A stretch of DNA of 64,000 nt, taken from positions 1 to 64,000 of the forward strand of contig CAMCUB010000013.1 of NCBI GenBank assembly GCA_945878845.1. The letters run 5' to 3'. The notes under the pieces were generated by a model. It ran no database searches, was not told the origin of the DNA, and was given only the letters and a program-made list of their open reading frames with translations. Both the position numbers and the translations under genes were made by a program. Origin of the DNA: Erythrobacter sanguineus. Lineage in GTDB: Bacteria; Pseudomonadota; Alphaproteobacteria; Sphingomonadales; Sphingomonadaceae. This document shows, piece after piece, positions 1-8,833 of the stretch. Numbering within the stretch: the stretch's first letter is position 1; each line of letters opens with the position of its first letter.

Positions 1-1026
1 GTCCTGGCCGCGATCCTGCGCCGCGATACGCGTTCGGGCGAGGCGGGCCTCAAGTATTTCGTGCTCGGCGCGCTCGCCTCGGGGATCCTGCTTTACGGGA
101 TCAGCCTGCTCTACGGCTTCACTGGCGGCACCACGTTCGAAGCCGTGCGCGCTGGCCTCACCGGCGAGATGGGCACCGGCGCGCTGTTCGGGGTGATCTT
201 CGTGCTCTCCGGCCTCGCCTTCAAGATCAGCGCTGTGCCGTTCCACATGTGGACGCCCGACGTCTATGAAGGCGCGCCCACGCCCGTCACTTCCTTCTTC
301 GCCACCGCGCCCAAGGTCGCCGCGGTCGGCCTCACCGCGCGCGTCGTGTTCGAGGTGTTTGGTGGGCAAGTCGCCGCCTGGCAGCAGATCGTGATGTTCA
401 TGGCGCTCGCCTCGATCGTGTTCGGCGCGCTGGGAGCGATCGGGCAGGAGAACCTCAAGCGCCTGCTCGCCTATTCCTCGATCAACAATATCGGCTTCAT
501 CCTGCTCGGCCTTGCCGTGGCGAATGCCGACGGCGCTTCGGCGATGCTGGTTTACCTCTTCATCTATGTCGCCATGAGCATCGGCTGCTTCGTCGCCCTG
601 CTGATGCTGCGCGATGAGGAGGGCAACCTCTATGAGACCTTCACCGACATCCGCGGTCTCTCGGTCACGCAGCCCGCGATCGCCTGGGCGCTGCTGATCT
701 TCATGTTCAGCCTTGCCGGCATCCCCCCGCTGCTCGGCTTTTACGCGAAGTTCGTCGTCTTCCAGGCAACCATCGAGGCGGGCCTCGTCGCCTTCGGCGC
801 CATCGCTATCGCGACGAGCGTGATCGGCGCCTTCTACTACATCAAGTTCGTCAAGGTGATGTTCTTCGACGAGCCTGTGGGCGTCGTCACCGGCAAGAGC
901 GAGGCGAGCCACTGGACGCTGCTCGGCCTGACCGCGCTGATCATCTCGCCGCTCGGTTACCTGCTGACGCCGTCGCTGACCGATCTGGCCGATAAGGCCG
1001 CCGCCTCGCTGTTCCTCGCGGTTTGA
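1..1026 (+). CDS. nuoN: NADH-quinone oxidoreductase subunit N (5' truncated by window)
   Basis: This is the C-terminal part of the membrane-arm antiporter-like subunit NuoN of respiratory complex I, which couples NADH oxidation to proton pumping. The reading frame is open from base 1 and runs 341 codons to TGA, so the first third or so of the gene lies outside the window. Visible features are many hydrophobic helices, the family's FKISAVPFHMWTPDVYEGAPT segment with its buried Lys, and a second conserved block around SINNIGFILLG. The stop overlaps the start of birA by four bases (TTGA), which is typical of the end of an alphaproteobacterial nuo operon. Confidence 0.97.
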   Translation, partial: VLAAILRRDTRSGEAGLKYFVLGALASGILLYGISLLYGFTGGTTFEAVRAGLTGEMGTGALFGVIFVLSGLAFKISAVPFHMWTPDVYEGAPTPVTSFFATAPKVAAVGLTARVVFEVFGGQVAAWQQIVMFMALASIVFGALGAIGQENLKRLLAYSSINNIGFILLGLAVANADGASAMLVYLFIYVAMSIGCFVALLMLRDEEGNLYETFTDIRGLSVTQPAIAWALLIFMFSLAGIPPLLGFYAKFVVFQATIEAGLVAFGAIAIATSVIGAFYYIKFVKVMFFDEPVGVVTGKSEASHWTLLGLTALIISPLGYLLTPSLTDLADKAAASLFLAV

Positions 1027-1733
1027 TCGAACTCGTCGACCAGACCGGCTCGACCAACGCCGACCTCGCCGCCAAGCTGCGCTCGGGCGAGGGCTGGGCC
1101 GAGGGGACATGGCTGGTCGCCCGCCGGCAGACCGCAGGACGCGGTCGGCAGGGGCGCGAGTGGTTCGACGGCGCGGGCAATTTCATGGGCTCGGGCGTGG
1201 TCGTGCTCGGAGACGCCGGACCACCGCCTGCCTCGCTGAGCTTCGTCGCCGCGCTGGCAGTGCGCGATGCGGCCGCTGAGGCGCTGGGTGAAACCGCAGT
1301 GCTTGGTCTAAAATGGCCCAATGACGTGCTGCTGGATGGCGGCAAACTCTCAGGGATACTGCTCGAGATGGTGCGCGGGCACATCGTCGTCGGCATCGGG
1401 GTCAATCTGGCCCGCGCGCCGCAGGTGGAGGGCCGCAAGACTGCCGCCCTCGCCGATGTCACCACGCCGCCGCTGCTTGAGGATTTTGCCGCAAGCCTCG
1501 CCGCCGCCTTCGACAAGCGCCTCGCCGCGTGGCGTACCTATGGCCTTGCCGCGACGCTCCACGCCTTCATCGGCGCCTCGATCCATGCCCAAGGCTCGCC
1601 CGTGACCGTCCACGACACCGACGGCTCGGTCCTCTCGGGCACCTTCGCCGGGCTCGAGGAATCCGACGGCGCCTTGCGCCTGCGCTTGGCGGATGGCCGC
1701 GAACGTGTCATTCGCGCAGGCGATATTTCTTGA
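1023..1733 (+). CDS. birA: biotin--[acetyl-CoA-carboxylase] ligase
   Basis: The enzyme activates biotin with ATP and attaches it to the biotin carboxyl carrier protein of acetyl-CoA carboxylase. At 236 aa it is a class I ligase without the N-terminal DNA-binding domain of E. coli BirA, so it should not act as a repressor. The biotinyl-AMP loop GRGRQGREW lies near residues 40-48, followed by [18 protein letters not shown] with the conserved KWPND motif and then GIGVNL. The start is TTG, overlapping the nuoN stop, so translation is probably coupled. The pairing with coaX downstream is a common alphaproteobacterial arrangement of two cofactor genes. Confidence 0.95.
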   Translation: MIELVDQTGSTNADLAAKLRSGEGWAEGTWLVARRQTAGRGRQGREWFDGAGNFMGSGVVVLGDAGPPPASLSFVAALAVRDAAAEALGETAVLGLKWPNDVLLDGGKLSGILLEMVRGHIVVGIGVNLARAPQVEGRKTAALADVTTPPLLEDFAASLAAAFDKRLAAWRTYGLAATLHAFIGASIHAQGSPVTVHDTDGSVLSGTFAGLEESDGALRLRLADGRERVIRAGDIS

Positions 1734-1750
1734 GCCAAGGACTGCCCACG

Positions 1751-2545
1751 ATGCTGCTCGCCGCCGATGTCGGGAACACCAATGTCGTCTTCGCGCTGTT
1801 CGATCTTCATGCGGACGGCACCCACACGACCCGCACGCGCTGGCGCATCGCCACCGATCCGCGCCGCACGGGCGACGAATATGCGGTCTGGCTGCTCCAG
1901 CTCCTGAAGATCGAGGGGGTCGAGCGTGAGGCGATCACCCGGATCATGGTCGCCTCGGTGGTGCCGCGCGCAGACCACAACCTCACCGTGTTGTGCGAGA
2001 AGTATTTCGGCATCACCCCGATGTTTGCCGGGCAGGGCAAGGCCGCGTGGCGGTTCGAGATCGATGTCGATCAGCCCTCCTCGCTGGGCGCCGACCGCGC
2101 GCTTAACATCCTCGCTGCGCACCACAAATATGGCGGCGACCTGATCATCGTCGACTTCGGCACTGCCACCAAGTTCGAGGCGGTCGACTTTACCGGGGCC
2201 TACAAGGGCGGGTCGATCGCGCCGGGGATCAACCTCAGCCTCGATGCGCTGGTCGGCAAGACCGCCAAGCTCCCGCGCATCGCGATCCGGGCCCCCGCCA
2301 GCCGCTCGGTGATCGGCCGCAACACCGAAGACCAGATGCTGATTGGCGTCTTCTGGGGCTATGTCGCGATGATGGAGGGCATGGTTTCCAAGATGAAGAG
2401 CGAGATCGGTCGCCCCGCCAAGGTTGTAGCCACCGGCGGGCTCGCCATATTGTTCGATGACGCGACCGAGATCTTCGACCATGTCGATGCCGATCTCACC
2501 CTCGATGGCCTCGCCATCCTCGCCCGCCAGGCCGAAAGCGCCTGA
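1751..2545 (+). CDS. coaX: type III pantothenate kinase
   Basis: CoaX phosphorylates pantothenate in the first step of coenzyme A synthesis. It belongs to the ASKHA fold and is unrelated to CoaA. The ATG at 1751 is preferred over upstream in-frame codons because AAGGA lies about ten bases before it and the protein then begins [11 protein letters not shown], the family's phosphate-1 motif. Further hallmarks are SLGADRALN near residue 113 and the DFGTATKFE block. The length of 264 aa is normal. It follows birA by 17 bases and precedes rnj by 23, so the three genes are probably cotranscribed. Confidence 0.96.
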   Translation: MLLAADVGNTNVVFALFDLHADGTHTTRTRWRIATDPRRTGDEYAVWLLQLLKIEGVEREAITRIMVASVVPRADHNLTVLCEKYFGITPMFAGQGKAAWRFEIDVDQPSSLGADRALNILAAHHKYGGDLIIVDFGTATKFEAVDFTGAYKGGSIAPGINLSLDALVGKTAKLPRIAIRAPASRSVIGRNTEDQMLIGVFWGYVAMMEGMVSKMKSEIGRPAKVVATGGLAILFDDATEIFDHVDADLTLDGLAILARQAESA

Positions 2546-2568
2546 GCCTGCGCAACGTAAGAGACATT

Positions 2569-4224
2569 GTGAAGAAAGATTTTACCCCCGAAGACGAACT
2601 CCTGTTCCTGGCGCTTGGCGGCTCGGGAGAGATTGGCATGAACGTCAATCTCTATGGCTGCCAGGGCAAGTGGATCATGGTCGATCTGGGCATGACCTTC
2701 TCGGGCAACGAATATCCGGGGGTGGAGCTGGTCTTCGCCGATCTCGACTTCATCGAGGAGCGGCGCAAGGACCTGATCGGCATCGTGCTCACCCACGCGC
2801 ACGAGGACCACATCGGCGCGGTGCCCTATTTCGCGGGCGACCTTGGCGTGCCGCTCTATGCCACGCCCTTCACCGCCGATCTGGTGTCGCGCAAGCTCGA
2901 AGAGGCGGGGCTGCTCGGCAAGGTTGAACTCAATATCATCGAGGAAGACCACGGCGAGATTGAGCTGGGGCCGTTCACGATCACCTACCTGCCGCTCGCG
3001 CACTCGATCGCCGAGGGCAACGCACTGCTGATCGACACCCCGCACGGGCGCATCTTCCACACCGGCGACTGGAAGCTCGACGATGATCCGATCATCGGCG
3101 AGCCGACCACCGAGGAAGAGCTGCGCGAAATCGGCGATGAGGGCGTGCTCGCGCTGGTGTGCGATTCGACCAATGTGTTCAATCCCAACGCTTCGGGCAG
3201 TGAAGGCGCGGTGCATTCTGCGCTGATGGACGAAGTCGCGCGCCACAAGGGCAAGCGCGTTGTCGTCACCACCTTCGCCAGCAACGTCGCGCGGCTGCAA
3301 ACGCTGGGAGAGGTCGCGATCGAAACCGGGCGTCAGCTCTGCGTCGCGGGCCGCTCGCTCGATCGGATCATCGAGGTTGCGCAGGACAATGGCTATCTTG
3401 AGGATTTCCCCAAGCTGGTCGATTTCGAGACTGCGATGGGCCTGCCGCGCGGTGAGGTGCTGATTATTGCAACCGGCGGGCAGGGCGAACCGCGCGCGGC
3501 CTTGGGCCGGATGGCGGACATGAACCATCCTATCGAGCTGACCGCGGGAGACGTCGTGCTGTTCTCCTCGCGCCAGATTCCGGGCAACGAAATTCCCATC
3601 GGCAAGATCCAGAACCAGCTCGCCGCACGCGGCATCCAGATGGTGACTGACCGGCAGGCGCTGATCCACGTTTCGGGTCACCCGGGGCGGCCGGAGCTGG
3701 AGGCGCTTTACTCCTGGCTCAAGCCCGAAATCCTCGTCCCCGTCCACGGCGAAATCCGCCATATGGCGGAGCAGGCACGGGTCGGGAAGGCGAGCGGCAT
3801 CCCCTCGCAGGTGGTGCAGAAGAACGGCGATCTCGTGCGCCTCGCGCCGGGCAAGCCCGGCAAGCTGGCCGAGGTGCGCGCGGGCCGTCTGGTGCTCGAC
3901 GGCGACATCATCTCCCCCGCCGATGGTGAGGCGATCACCATGCGCCGGCGCATTGCGGGCGATGGTGTGCTGATCGTGGTGCTGGCGCGCGGTGCAAAGC
4001 CGGTGATCGAAGCGATTGGCCTGCCGCTCGACGAAGACCTGCCCGAGTTCCTCGCCGAGGCCGCCGAGGATGTGCTCAAGGCCATCGGCCGGCTCAAGGG
4101 CCGCGACGCCAAGGACGAGGCGGCAGTGCGCGAAGCCGCGCGCCTTGCCGCCCGCCGCGCCGCCCAGCGCTGGTCAGGCAAGAAGCCGCAGGTGCGCGTG
4201 GTGATGCCGGGGGCCGCCGCCTGA
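2569..4224 (+). CDS. rnj: ribonuclease J
   Basis: This is a metallo-beta-lactamase/beta-CASP nuclease with 5'-3' exo- and endonuclease activity in RNA maturation and decay. The metal-binding signature THAHEDHIGA is near residue 75, a second His is in PLAHSIAEGN, and TGDWKLD and the VSGHPGRPE beta-CASP block follow. The length of 551 aa matches the alphaproteobacterial RNase J family. The start is GTG at 2569 with AAGAGA a few bases upstream. The stop overlaps the next ATG by one base (TGATG). Confidence 0.95.
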   Translation: MKKDFTPEDELLFLALGGSGEIGMNVNLYGCQGKWIMVDLGMTFSGNEYPGVELVFADLDFIEERRKDLIGIVLTHAHEDHIGAVPYFAGDLGVPLYATPFTADLVSRKLEEAGLLGKVELNIIEEDHGEIELGPFTITYLPLAHSIAEGNALLIDTPHGRIFHTGDWKLDDDPIIGEPTTEEELREIGDEGVLALVCDSTNVFNPNASGSEGAVHSALMDEVARHKGKRVVVTTFASNVARLQTLGEVAIETGRQLCVAGRSLDRIIEVAQDNGYLEDFPKLVDFETAMGLPRGEVLIIATGGQGEPRAALGRMADMNHPIELTAGDVVLFSSRQIPGNEIPIGKIQNQLAARGIQMVTDRQALIHVSGHPGRPELEALYSWLKPEILVPVHGEIRHMAEQARVGKASGIPSQVVQKNGDLVRLAPGKPGKLAEVRAGRLVLDGDIISPADGEAITMRRRIAGDGVLIVVLARGAKPVIEAIGLPLDEDLPEFLAEAAEDVLKAIGRLKGRDAKDEAAVREAARLAARRAAQRWSGKKPQVRVVMPGAAA

Positions 4225-4508
4225 TGGGGATCACCTCGATCCTGGCGATCTACTTCCTGTTCTGGGTGATGAGCGCCTTCATCATGCTCCCCATCGGTGT
4301 GCGCACTGCGGACGAGGCGGGGGTCGAGAAGGTGCCGGGGCAGGCCGACAGCGCGCCGGTCAATTTCCGGCCCGGTAGGCTGGCGCTGCGGGCGACCGTG
4401 ATCGCCGCCGTTCTCACTGCGGCCTTCATCGCCAACTTCACCTATGGCTGGGTCACCGCGGCCGACATCGACTTCCTGCCCAAGCCGCCGAGTGCCTCGG
4501 CGACTTAA
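4224..4508 (+). CDS. DUF1467 family small membrane protein
   Basis: A 94 aa protein with two predicted transmembrane segments, one at about residues 5-25 (IYFLFWVMSAFIMLPIGV) and one at about 53-73. It fits the DUF1467 family, usually found just after rnj in alphaproteobacteria. The family's function is not established. The ATG overlaps the rnj stop by one base, so translation is coupled. Its own stop overlaps the end of the convergent gene at 4505. The assignment rests on size, topology, the LPIGVRTADEAG motif and position. Confidence 0.85.
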   Translation: MGITSILAIYFLFWVMSAFIMLPIGVRTADEAGVEKVPGQADSAPVNFRPGRLALRATVIAAVLTAAFIANFTYGWVTAADIDFLPKPPSASAT

Positions 4509-7057
4509 GTCCGGAAGCGCTCGATCGCCTGCGCCAGCGCCACGTAGAGCTTGCCCATGTCCGAGCCCAGCATCGTCACGCTCAGCACATGCCCGTCGCG
4601 GGTCGAGAGCGTCTGGCGCAGCAGCGCCTCGAAATCGTGGATGTAGCGGCTGACATTGAGCTTGAAGCCCTCGTCGGCGGTGTAGAGCGCGGCGATCTCC
4701 TTGGCCGCGCCCGCATCGAGCAGCTTGACCGCGCGGCGGGTGAAGATCCCGCGGTCGCCCTTGAGATAGGCGTCCCACGCCGTGTCCGCGACCTCGCTCG
4801 ACAGCGCCCCGGTGATGTCGACCGCTGCTGAATTAAGGCTGTCGGTGATCAGCGCCATGCGCCGCGCGAAGTCGTTGTTGACCTGCTCTTCGGCAAGTTC
4901 GCGCGCGCGGCCCACGCGCTGTTCGAGATTCCCGGTGAGCTCGTTGACCTTGACCAGCTGGTCGCGCAGCTGGATCGCCGCCTCGCGCCCGACGCCCGAG
5001 GCATGCGCGGCTGATTGCTCAAGCGCGCCGATGGTGGCAGCGGTCTCGTTGCGAAGGGCCCGTTCGAGCGCTTCGACCGCCTCGCTCCCGAGCCTGCCTG
5101 CCAGCCCCAGCATCCGCTCGCGCGCACCGTCATCGAGCGTGGTGAAGGCGCCGGTGATCGCGGCTTCGAGCGCGGCGAGATTCTCTCGCAAGGCGTCCTG
5201 CGTCTCGTGCGCCAGCGCGCCGCTTTCGTCGGCGAGGCGGGCAAAGCCGCCGCGCAGGCCCTGCAAGCGGGCGAGCACGTCCTCGGTTTCCTCGGCAAGG
5301 CGCGACTTGAAACCGGCGATGGCGACTTCCGCTGCATCGATGCCGTCGCGCGTCTGCACCAAATAGTCGGACAGGTCGCTGCCCGCCTGGGTGCTGCGCA
5401 GCATCAGCGCGGCGACCTTGTCCGCGCGCGCCTCGACATTCTCGAGCGCCGAATTGGCCCCGCCGATCGCGCCGGTCAGATCCTCGCGGCAGGTGCGCGC
5501 GCCCGACTGCAGGATCTCGAGCAGCCGCACAGAGCTGTCGGTGAGCTGCTGCATCGTCGCCTCGGTCGCGGCGAGCGCGGCGCGCTTGTCGTCAAGCTGG
5601 CGGGCCAGCGCGTCGAGCGCGCCGCCGAGATTGGCGCGCGCGGTCTCTCCCGCCGCGCCCGCTTCGCCCACGACGCGGGCAAGCTCGGTGGCCCGCTCGG
5701 TCATGGCCTCGCCTTGCGCGACCAGTTTCTCGATCTCCGCGACCTGCGCCTCACGCGCCTGCGCAAGGGCATCGTCAAGCGCGGCAAGGCGCTGGGCGAG
5801 CACTTCGCCGGCCTGTGCCTCGCGCGTCTCGAAAGCGGACTGGCGCTGCTCGATCAGCTCGTCGAAGGTGCGGTTGCGCGCTTCGAGATGGTCGTCGAAG
5901 CGCACCGCCTCGTCGCGCAGCTGGCTGATGCGCTGGGCCGCCGCGGTGCTGGTGCTGCGGTCGAGCTCGTCGACGAGGCGCAGCTTCTCGAGCATCGCGT
6001 CGTGCAGACCCTTGATGGTCTGGGCAAAGCGCGCCTCGGCCTCTTCCGCCGCGTCGCGCAGGCGCGCGGCGGTGCTTTCGGCCTCGCTCGCGGCCGTCCC
6101 CGCACGCTCGCGCAGCGCTGCCATGGCCTCTTCCTCGAGCGCGCCGACTGCCGCGCGGTAGCTGTCCGCCTCTGTCTGGAGCGCGGCGAAGCGCTGGGTG
6201 ACCAGCGCGTCGATCCGCACCAGCTGGCCCTCGAACCCGGCGAGCGTCGCGCCGACATTCTCGCCGAGCCGCGCGACCTGTTCCTCGTTCGCGGTGCTAA
6301 CCGTGGTGATCCGTTCGAACCCGCCAGCAAGCCGCGCGAGCTGCTCCTCGGCGACGCGCCCGGCGCTGCCGATCTGGTTGGTCACATCGCGCGCGGCATT
6401 GGCGATCACCGGCAGATCGTCGCGCAGCCGGTTCATGTTGCCCAGCGCGGTTTCGCTGGTGGTGGCGATAGTCTCGACCTCGGCGCCATTGCCCCGGATC
6501 AGCGCCTGCAATTCGCCCGCGTGGGTCGAGAGCCGCTCGGCCGCGATGCGACCCAGCGCTTCGAGATCGCGCGCTTCGGCGGCAAGGAATTCGCGCGCCA
6601 GACTGAGTTCTCGGTTGACCACCTTGAGCCGGGCTTCGAGCGCGGCGCTTTCGCGGTTCATCGCCGCCGCGGTCGCGGCAAAGCGCTGCGCCTCGGCGTG
6701 CGAGGAGCGCATCGAAAGCAGATAGAGGACACCCACCAGCGCGACCGGCACGGCCCACATCACCACCCACTGGGCCCACTGCGCAGGGATAGGGGCGGCC
6801 TGCATCTGGGCCAGATGGGCCCAGACGAAGAACCCGCTCCATCCCACCACCGTCAGCACCGCCAGCGCGGGTGCCGATTTGGTGAGGAGCGAGGGGCGGG
6901 GCGCATCAAACGCCTCGTTGCTGCCGTCCTCGTCAACCCAGGTGTCTGACAATTCGAGCGCTTCTGCGCCGCCGTCGGTCTCGGGAAGCGTGGTCTCGCC
7001 CGCGTCGTCGCTGCCGCTCTTGCGCCCCAGGGCGCGCATCTGGTGCCGATCTGCCAT
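4505..7057 (-). CDS. large membrane-anchored coiled-coil protein of unknown function
   Basis: 850 aa. The N-terminal ~60 residues are acidic and polar. Two transmembrane helices follow, at about 63-82 and 94-116, and then about 600 residues of Ala/Glu/Arg-rich coiled coil with repeated patterns such as LARLAGGFERI and VAEIEKLVAQGEAMTERA. The C-terminal ~100 residues look globular (RRAVKLLDAGAAKEIAALY, then SRYIHDFEALLRQTLSTRDG). No Walker A, HAMP or methyl-accepting signature is visible, although chemoreceptor- or apolipoprotein-like labels may be assigned by homology because of the coiled coil. A cytoplasmic scaffold or cell-envelope organiser is possible but is inference. It is divergent from the Hpt-like gene, with 67 bp between the two starts. 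Confidence 0.85.
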   Translation of the reverse strand: MADRHQMRALGRKSGSDDAGETTLPETDGGAEALELSDTWVDEDGSNEAFDAPRPSLLTKSAPALAVLTVVGWSGFFVWAHLAQMQAAPIPAQWAQWVVMWAVPVALVGVLYLLSMRSSHAEAQRFAATAAAMNRESAALEARLKVVNRELSLAREFLAAEARDLEALGRIAAERLSTHAGELQALIRGNGAEVETIATTSETALGNMNRLRDDLPVIANAARDVTNQIGSAGRVAEEQLARLAGGFERITTVSTANEEQVARLGENVGATLAGFEGQLVRIDALVTQRFAALQTEADSYRAAVGALEEEAMAALRERAGTAASEAESTAARLRDAAEEAEARFAQTIKGLHDAMLEKLRLVDELDRSTSTAAAQRISQLRDEAVRFDDHLEARNRTFDELIEQRQSAFETREAQAGEVLAQRLAALDDALAQAREAQVAEIEKLVAQGEAMTERATELARVVGEAGAAGETARANLGGALDALARQLDDKRAALAATEATMQQLTDSSVRLLEILQSGARTCREDLTGAIGGANSALENVEARADKVAALMLRSTQAGSDLSDYLVQTRDGIDAAEVAIAGFKSRLAEETEDVLARLQGLRGGFARLADESGALAHETQDALRENLAALEAAITGAFTTLDDGARERMLGLAGRLGSEAVEALERALRNETAATIGALEQSAAHASGVGREAAIQLRDQLVKVNELTGNLEQRVGRARELAEEQVNNDFARRMALITDSLNSAAVDITGALSSEVADTAWDAYLKGDRGIFTRRAVKLLDAGAAKEIAALYTADEGFKLNVSRYIHDFEALLRQTLSTRDGHVLSVTMLGSDMGKLYVALAQAIERFRT

Positions 7058-7124
7058 GCCCCTTCATACCACAGCGCGACTCGGGATAAACCCCGCTTTA
7101 ACCAATCCGGATTATTCCTGAGGC

Positions 7125-7451
7125 ATGGCGTTTAATCATGGAGCTCTGGATGCGACCCTTGCGGCGGCGGCCGGCGATGATGCCGCGCTGGCGCGCGAGC
7201 TTCTCGGTGCCTTCCTCGACAGCGCGGCCAAGCAGCTCGATCTGCTGAAGCGTGCGCGCTGCGACGGCAATTGGCATGTCGCAGCGATGCGGTTGAAGGG
7301 CCTTGCCGCGAGCTTCCATGCCGAGGACCTGCTCCAGGCCGCCGAGATTGCGCTCCACGCCGCGCCCGGCGAGCCGATGGCGATCCGCGAGGTCGAGGCG
7401 GTGATCGCCCGCTTCGCGCGCACCCGCACCCCCGATCCCAACCGCATCTGA
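7125..7451 (+). CDS. Hpt-like domain protein lacking the phospho-accepting histidine
   Basis: 108 aa, all helical. From about residue 22 it aligns by eye with histidine phosphotransfer domains: RELLGAFLDSAAKQLDLLKR, then DGNWHVAAMRLKGLAASF, then LLQAAEIAL. In Hpt proteins the signature is AHxLKG, with His as the phosphoryl acceptor. Here it reads AMRLKG, with Met at residue 55 (codon ATG at 7287-7289). The nearby His51 is four residues too early. The protein is therefore probably a phospho-dead structural or regulatory relative of Hpt. It sits near a histidine-kinase-like gene that also lacks its catalytic His. Confidence 0.75.
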   Translation: MAFNHGALDATLAAAAGDDAALARELLGAFLDSAAKQLDLLKRARCDGNWHVAAMRLKGLAASFHAEDLLQAAEIALHAAPGEPMAIREVEAVIARFARTRTPDPNRI

Positions 7452-7569
7452 CCCGCGCCGCGCCGCGCTGCCCCGTGCTTGGGGGCAACGCCTGCCGCCG
7501 CGCTTGAACCTGCGCCCCTAAACCGCCAATCCTCTTCCCCCTGTCGCCGCGACCGGAGGAGCTAGCCCA

Positions 7570-8790
7570 ATGCGCATCGGCCTGATTGCCGCGCTGCGCC
7601 ACAGCGAGGAAGGGAACTTGCGCGCCGCGCTCCCGCTTGCCGGGCGCAGTGTGATCGCGTGGCAGGCGGCGCTGTTGCAGGGGCTGGGCGTCGAGAGAGT
7701 GCTCTGCCTGGCCGAGACGCCGGGCGGGACGGTGATCGAATTGCAGCACATGCTCGAGGGCCAAGGCGTGCAGTTTCACGCGCTTCGGGGCCTTGCTGCG
7801 ATCCCCGCGCTGGTGCGGGCCGAGGATGATCTGGTGATCCTCGCAGACGGGCTGGTGCCCGATCCGGCGGTTGTGCGCGCGCTTGTCGGATTGGGGGTCG
7901 GAGGGGAAGGGGATGAAGCCCTCCAGCGGATGGTGGCGACGATCCCTGCCGACCACCCGCTCGCCGCTGCGCACCCTGAGGATTTCGAGCGCATCGACGC
8001 GGCGCGCCATTGGGGCGGGGTGCTGGTGATGCGCGGCGCGCCCGCCCAGCGCCTTGCCGAATTCCCCGTCGATGCCGACGCGGTCTCGTTGCTCTTGCGG
8101 CTCGCGCTACAGGCCGGAACCCCTGCGAGCGAACTCGCCGCTCGCGAGTTGGTGCCCGAGACGTGGTTGCTGGCGGACAGCGACGCGGCCGTCCGGCGGC
8201 ACGAGGGCGCGCTGATCGCCGCCGCCGCGCCGCCCGCCGATTGGCGCGCGCCGGGGATAGCGCTTGCCGGAGCAGCAGTGCGCGCCGCTGTCCCGCGCGG
8301 GCTCGAACAGGGCCCGCTGCTCGCCGGCGGGGCTGCGCTGGTGCTGCTGCTCGGCGGCGTGATGGCAGCAGCTTTCGGTTTCGCCGCAACGGGGCTGGCG
8401 TTGGCGGGAGCAGGATTGCTCGCGGCGCAGGTGTCGAACGGCTTTGCCGCGCTCGCCGCAAGGCTGCGGCGCGCGGGTGGGGCGGGGAGTAGCGCTCCGG
8501 CCAAGGTGCTGGCGGGCATGTGCGACCTGCTCGCATGCGTTACCCTGTGGTTCGGCCTTGCGCCCTTTCCCGAATGGCAGCCGCTCGCCGTGCTCGGTCC
8601 GGTCGCCTATGCGCTCGCCCGGCTCGCGGCGCGCAAGGGCGACAGCGCGCTTGCCGCCGCCGCTTCGGACCGCGCCAGCCTGTTGCTGATCCTCGCGCTC
8701 GCCGCCACCCTCGGCCTGCTGGCGCAAGCGCTTGCCTGTCTCGCCTTGGGGCTATGCGCAGCTTTGCTGCTGCGCGGGGCCGAGGAATAG
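7570..8790 (+). CDS. putative nucleotidyltransferase-like / CDP-alcohol-transferase-like membrane fusion
   Basis: 406 aa. The first ~115 residues resemble a GT-A nucleotidyltransferase fold (AALPLAGRSVIAWQAALLQGLGVERVL, then EDDLVILADGLVPD), but the usual GxGTR pyrophosphorylase loop is absent. From about residue 240 the protein is membranous, with several hydrophobic helices. A polar stretch there, NGFAALAARLRR followed by AGMCDLLACV, loosely recalls the CDP-alcohol phosphatidyltransferase motif DGxxAR...GxxxDxxxD with most Asp residues lost. Known IPCT-DIPPS enzymes have this two-part layout, so a degenerate relative is my best guess; both halves may be inactive. I do not assign a reaction. 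SD GGAGG lies upstream of the ATG. Confidence 0.6.
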   Translation: MRIGLIAALRHSEEGNLRAALPLAGRSVIAWQAALLQGLGVERVLCLAETPGGTVIELQHMLEGQGVQFHALRGLAAIPALVRAEDDLVILADGLVPDPAVVRALVGLGVGGEGDEALQRMVATIPADHPLAAAHPEDFERIDAARHWGGVLVMRGAPAQRLAEFPVDADAVSLLLRLALQAGTPASELAARELVPETWLLADSDAAVRRHEGALIAAAAPPADWRAPGIALAGAAVRAAVPRGLEQGPLLAGGAALVLLLGGVMAAAFGFAATGLALAGAGLLAAQVSNGFAALAARLRRAGGAGSSAPAKVLAGMCDLLACVTLWFGLAPFPEWQPLAVLGPVAYALARLAARKGDSALAAAASDRASLLLILALAATLGLLAQALACLALGLCAALLLRGAEE

Positions 8791-8833
8791 TCTAACCCGT
8801 CCTTAACTATGCGGGCCCTATGCCGGCAGGACG

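Noticed and set aside
5015..6949. A 644-codon plus-strand frame opposite the coiled-coil gene
   Set aside because: Arg/Gly-rich with no motif; the minus-strand protein has two clear transmembrane helices and heptad patterns.
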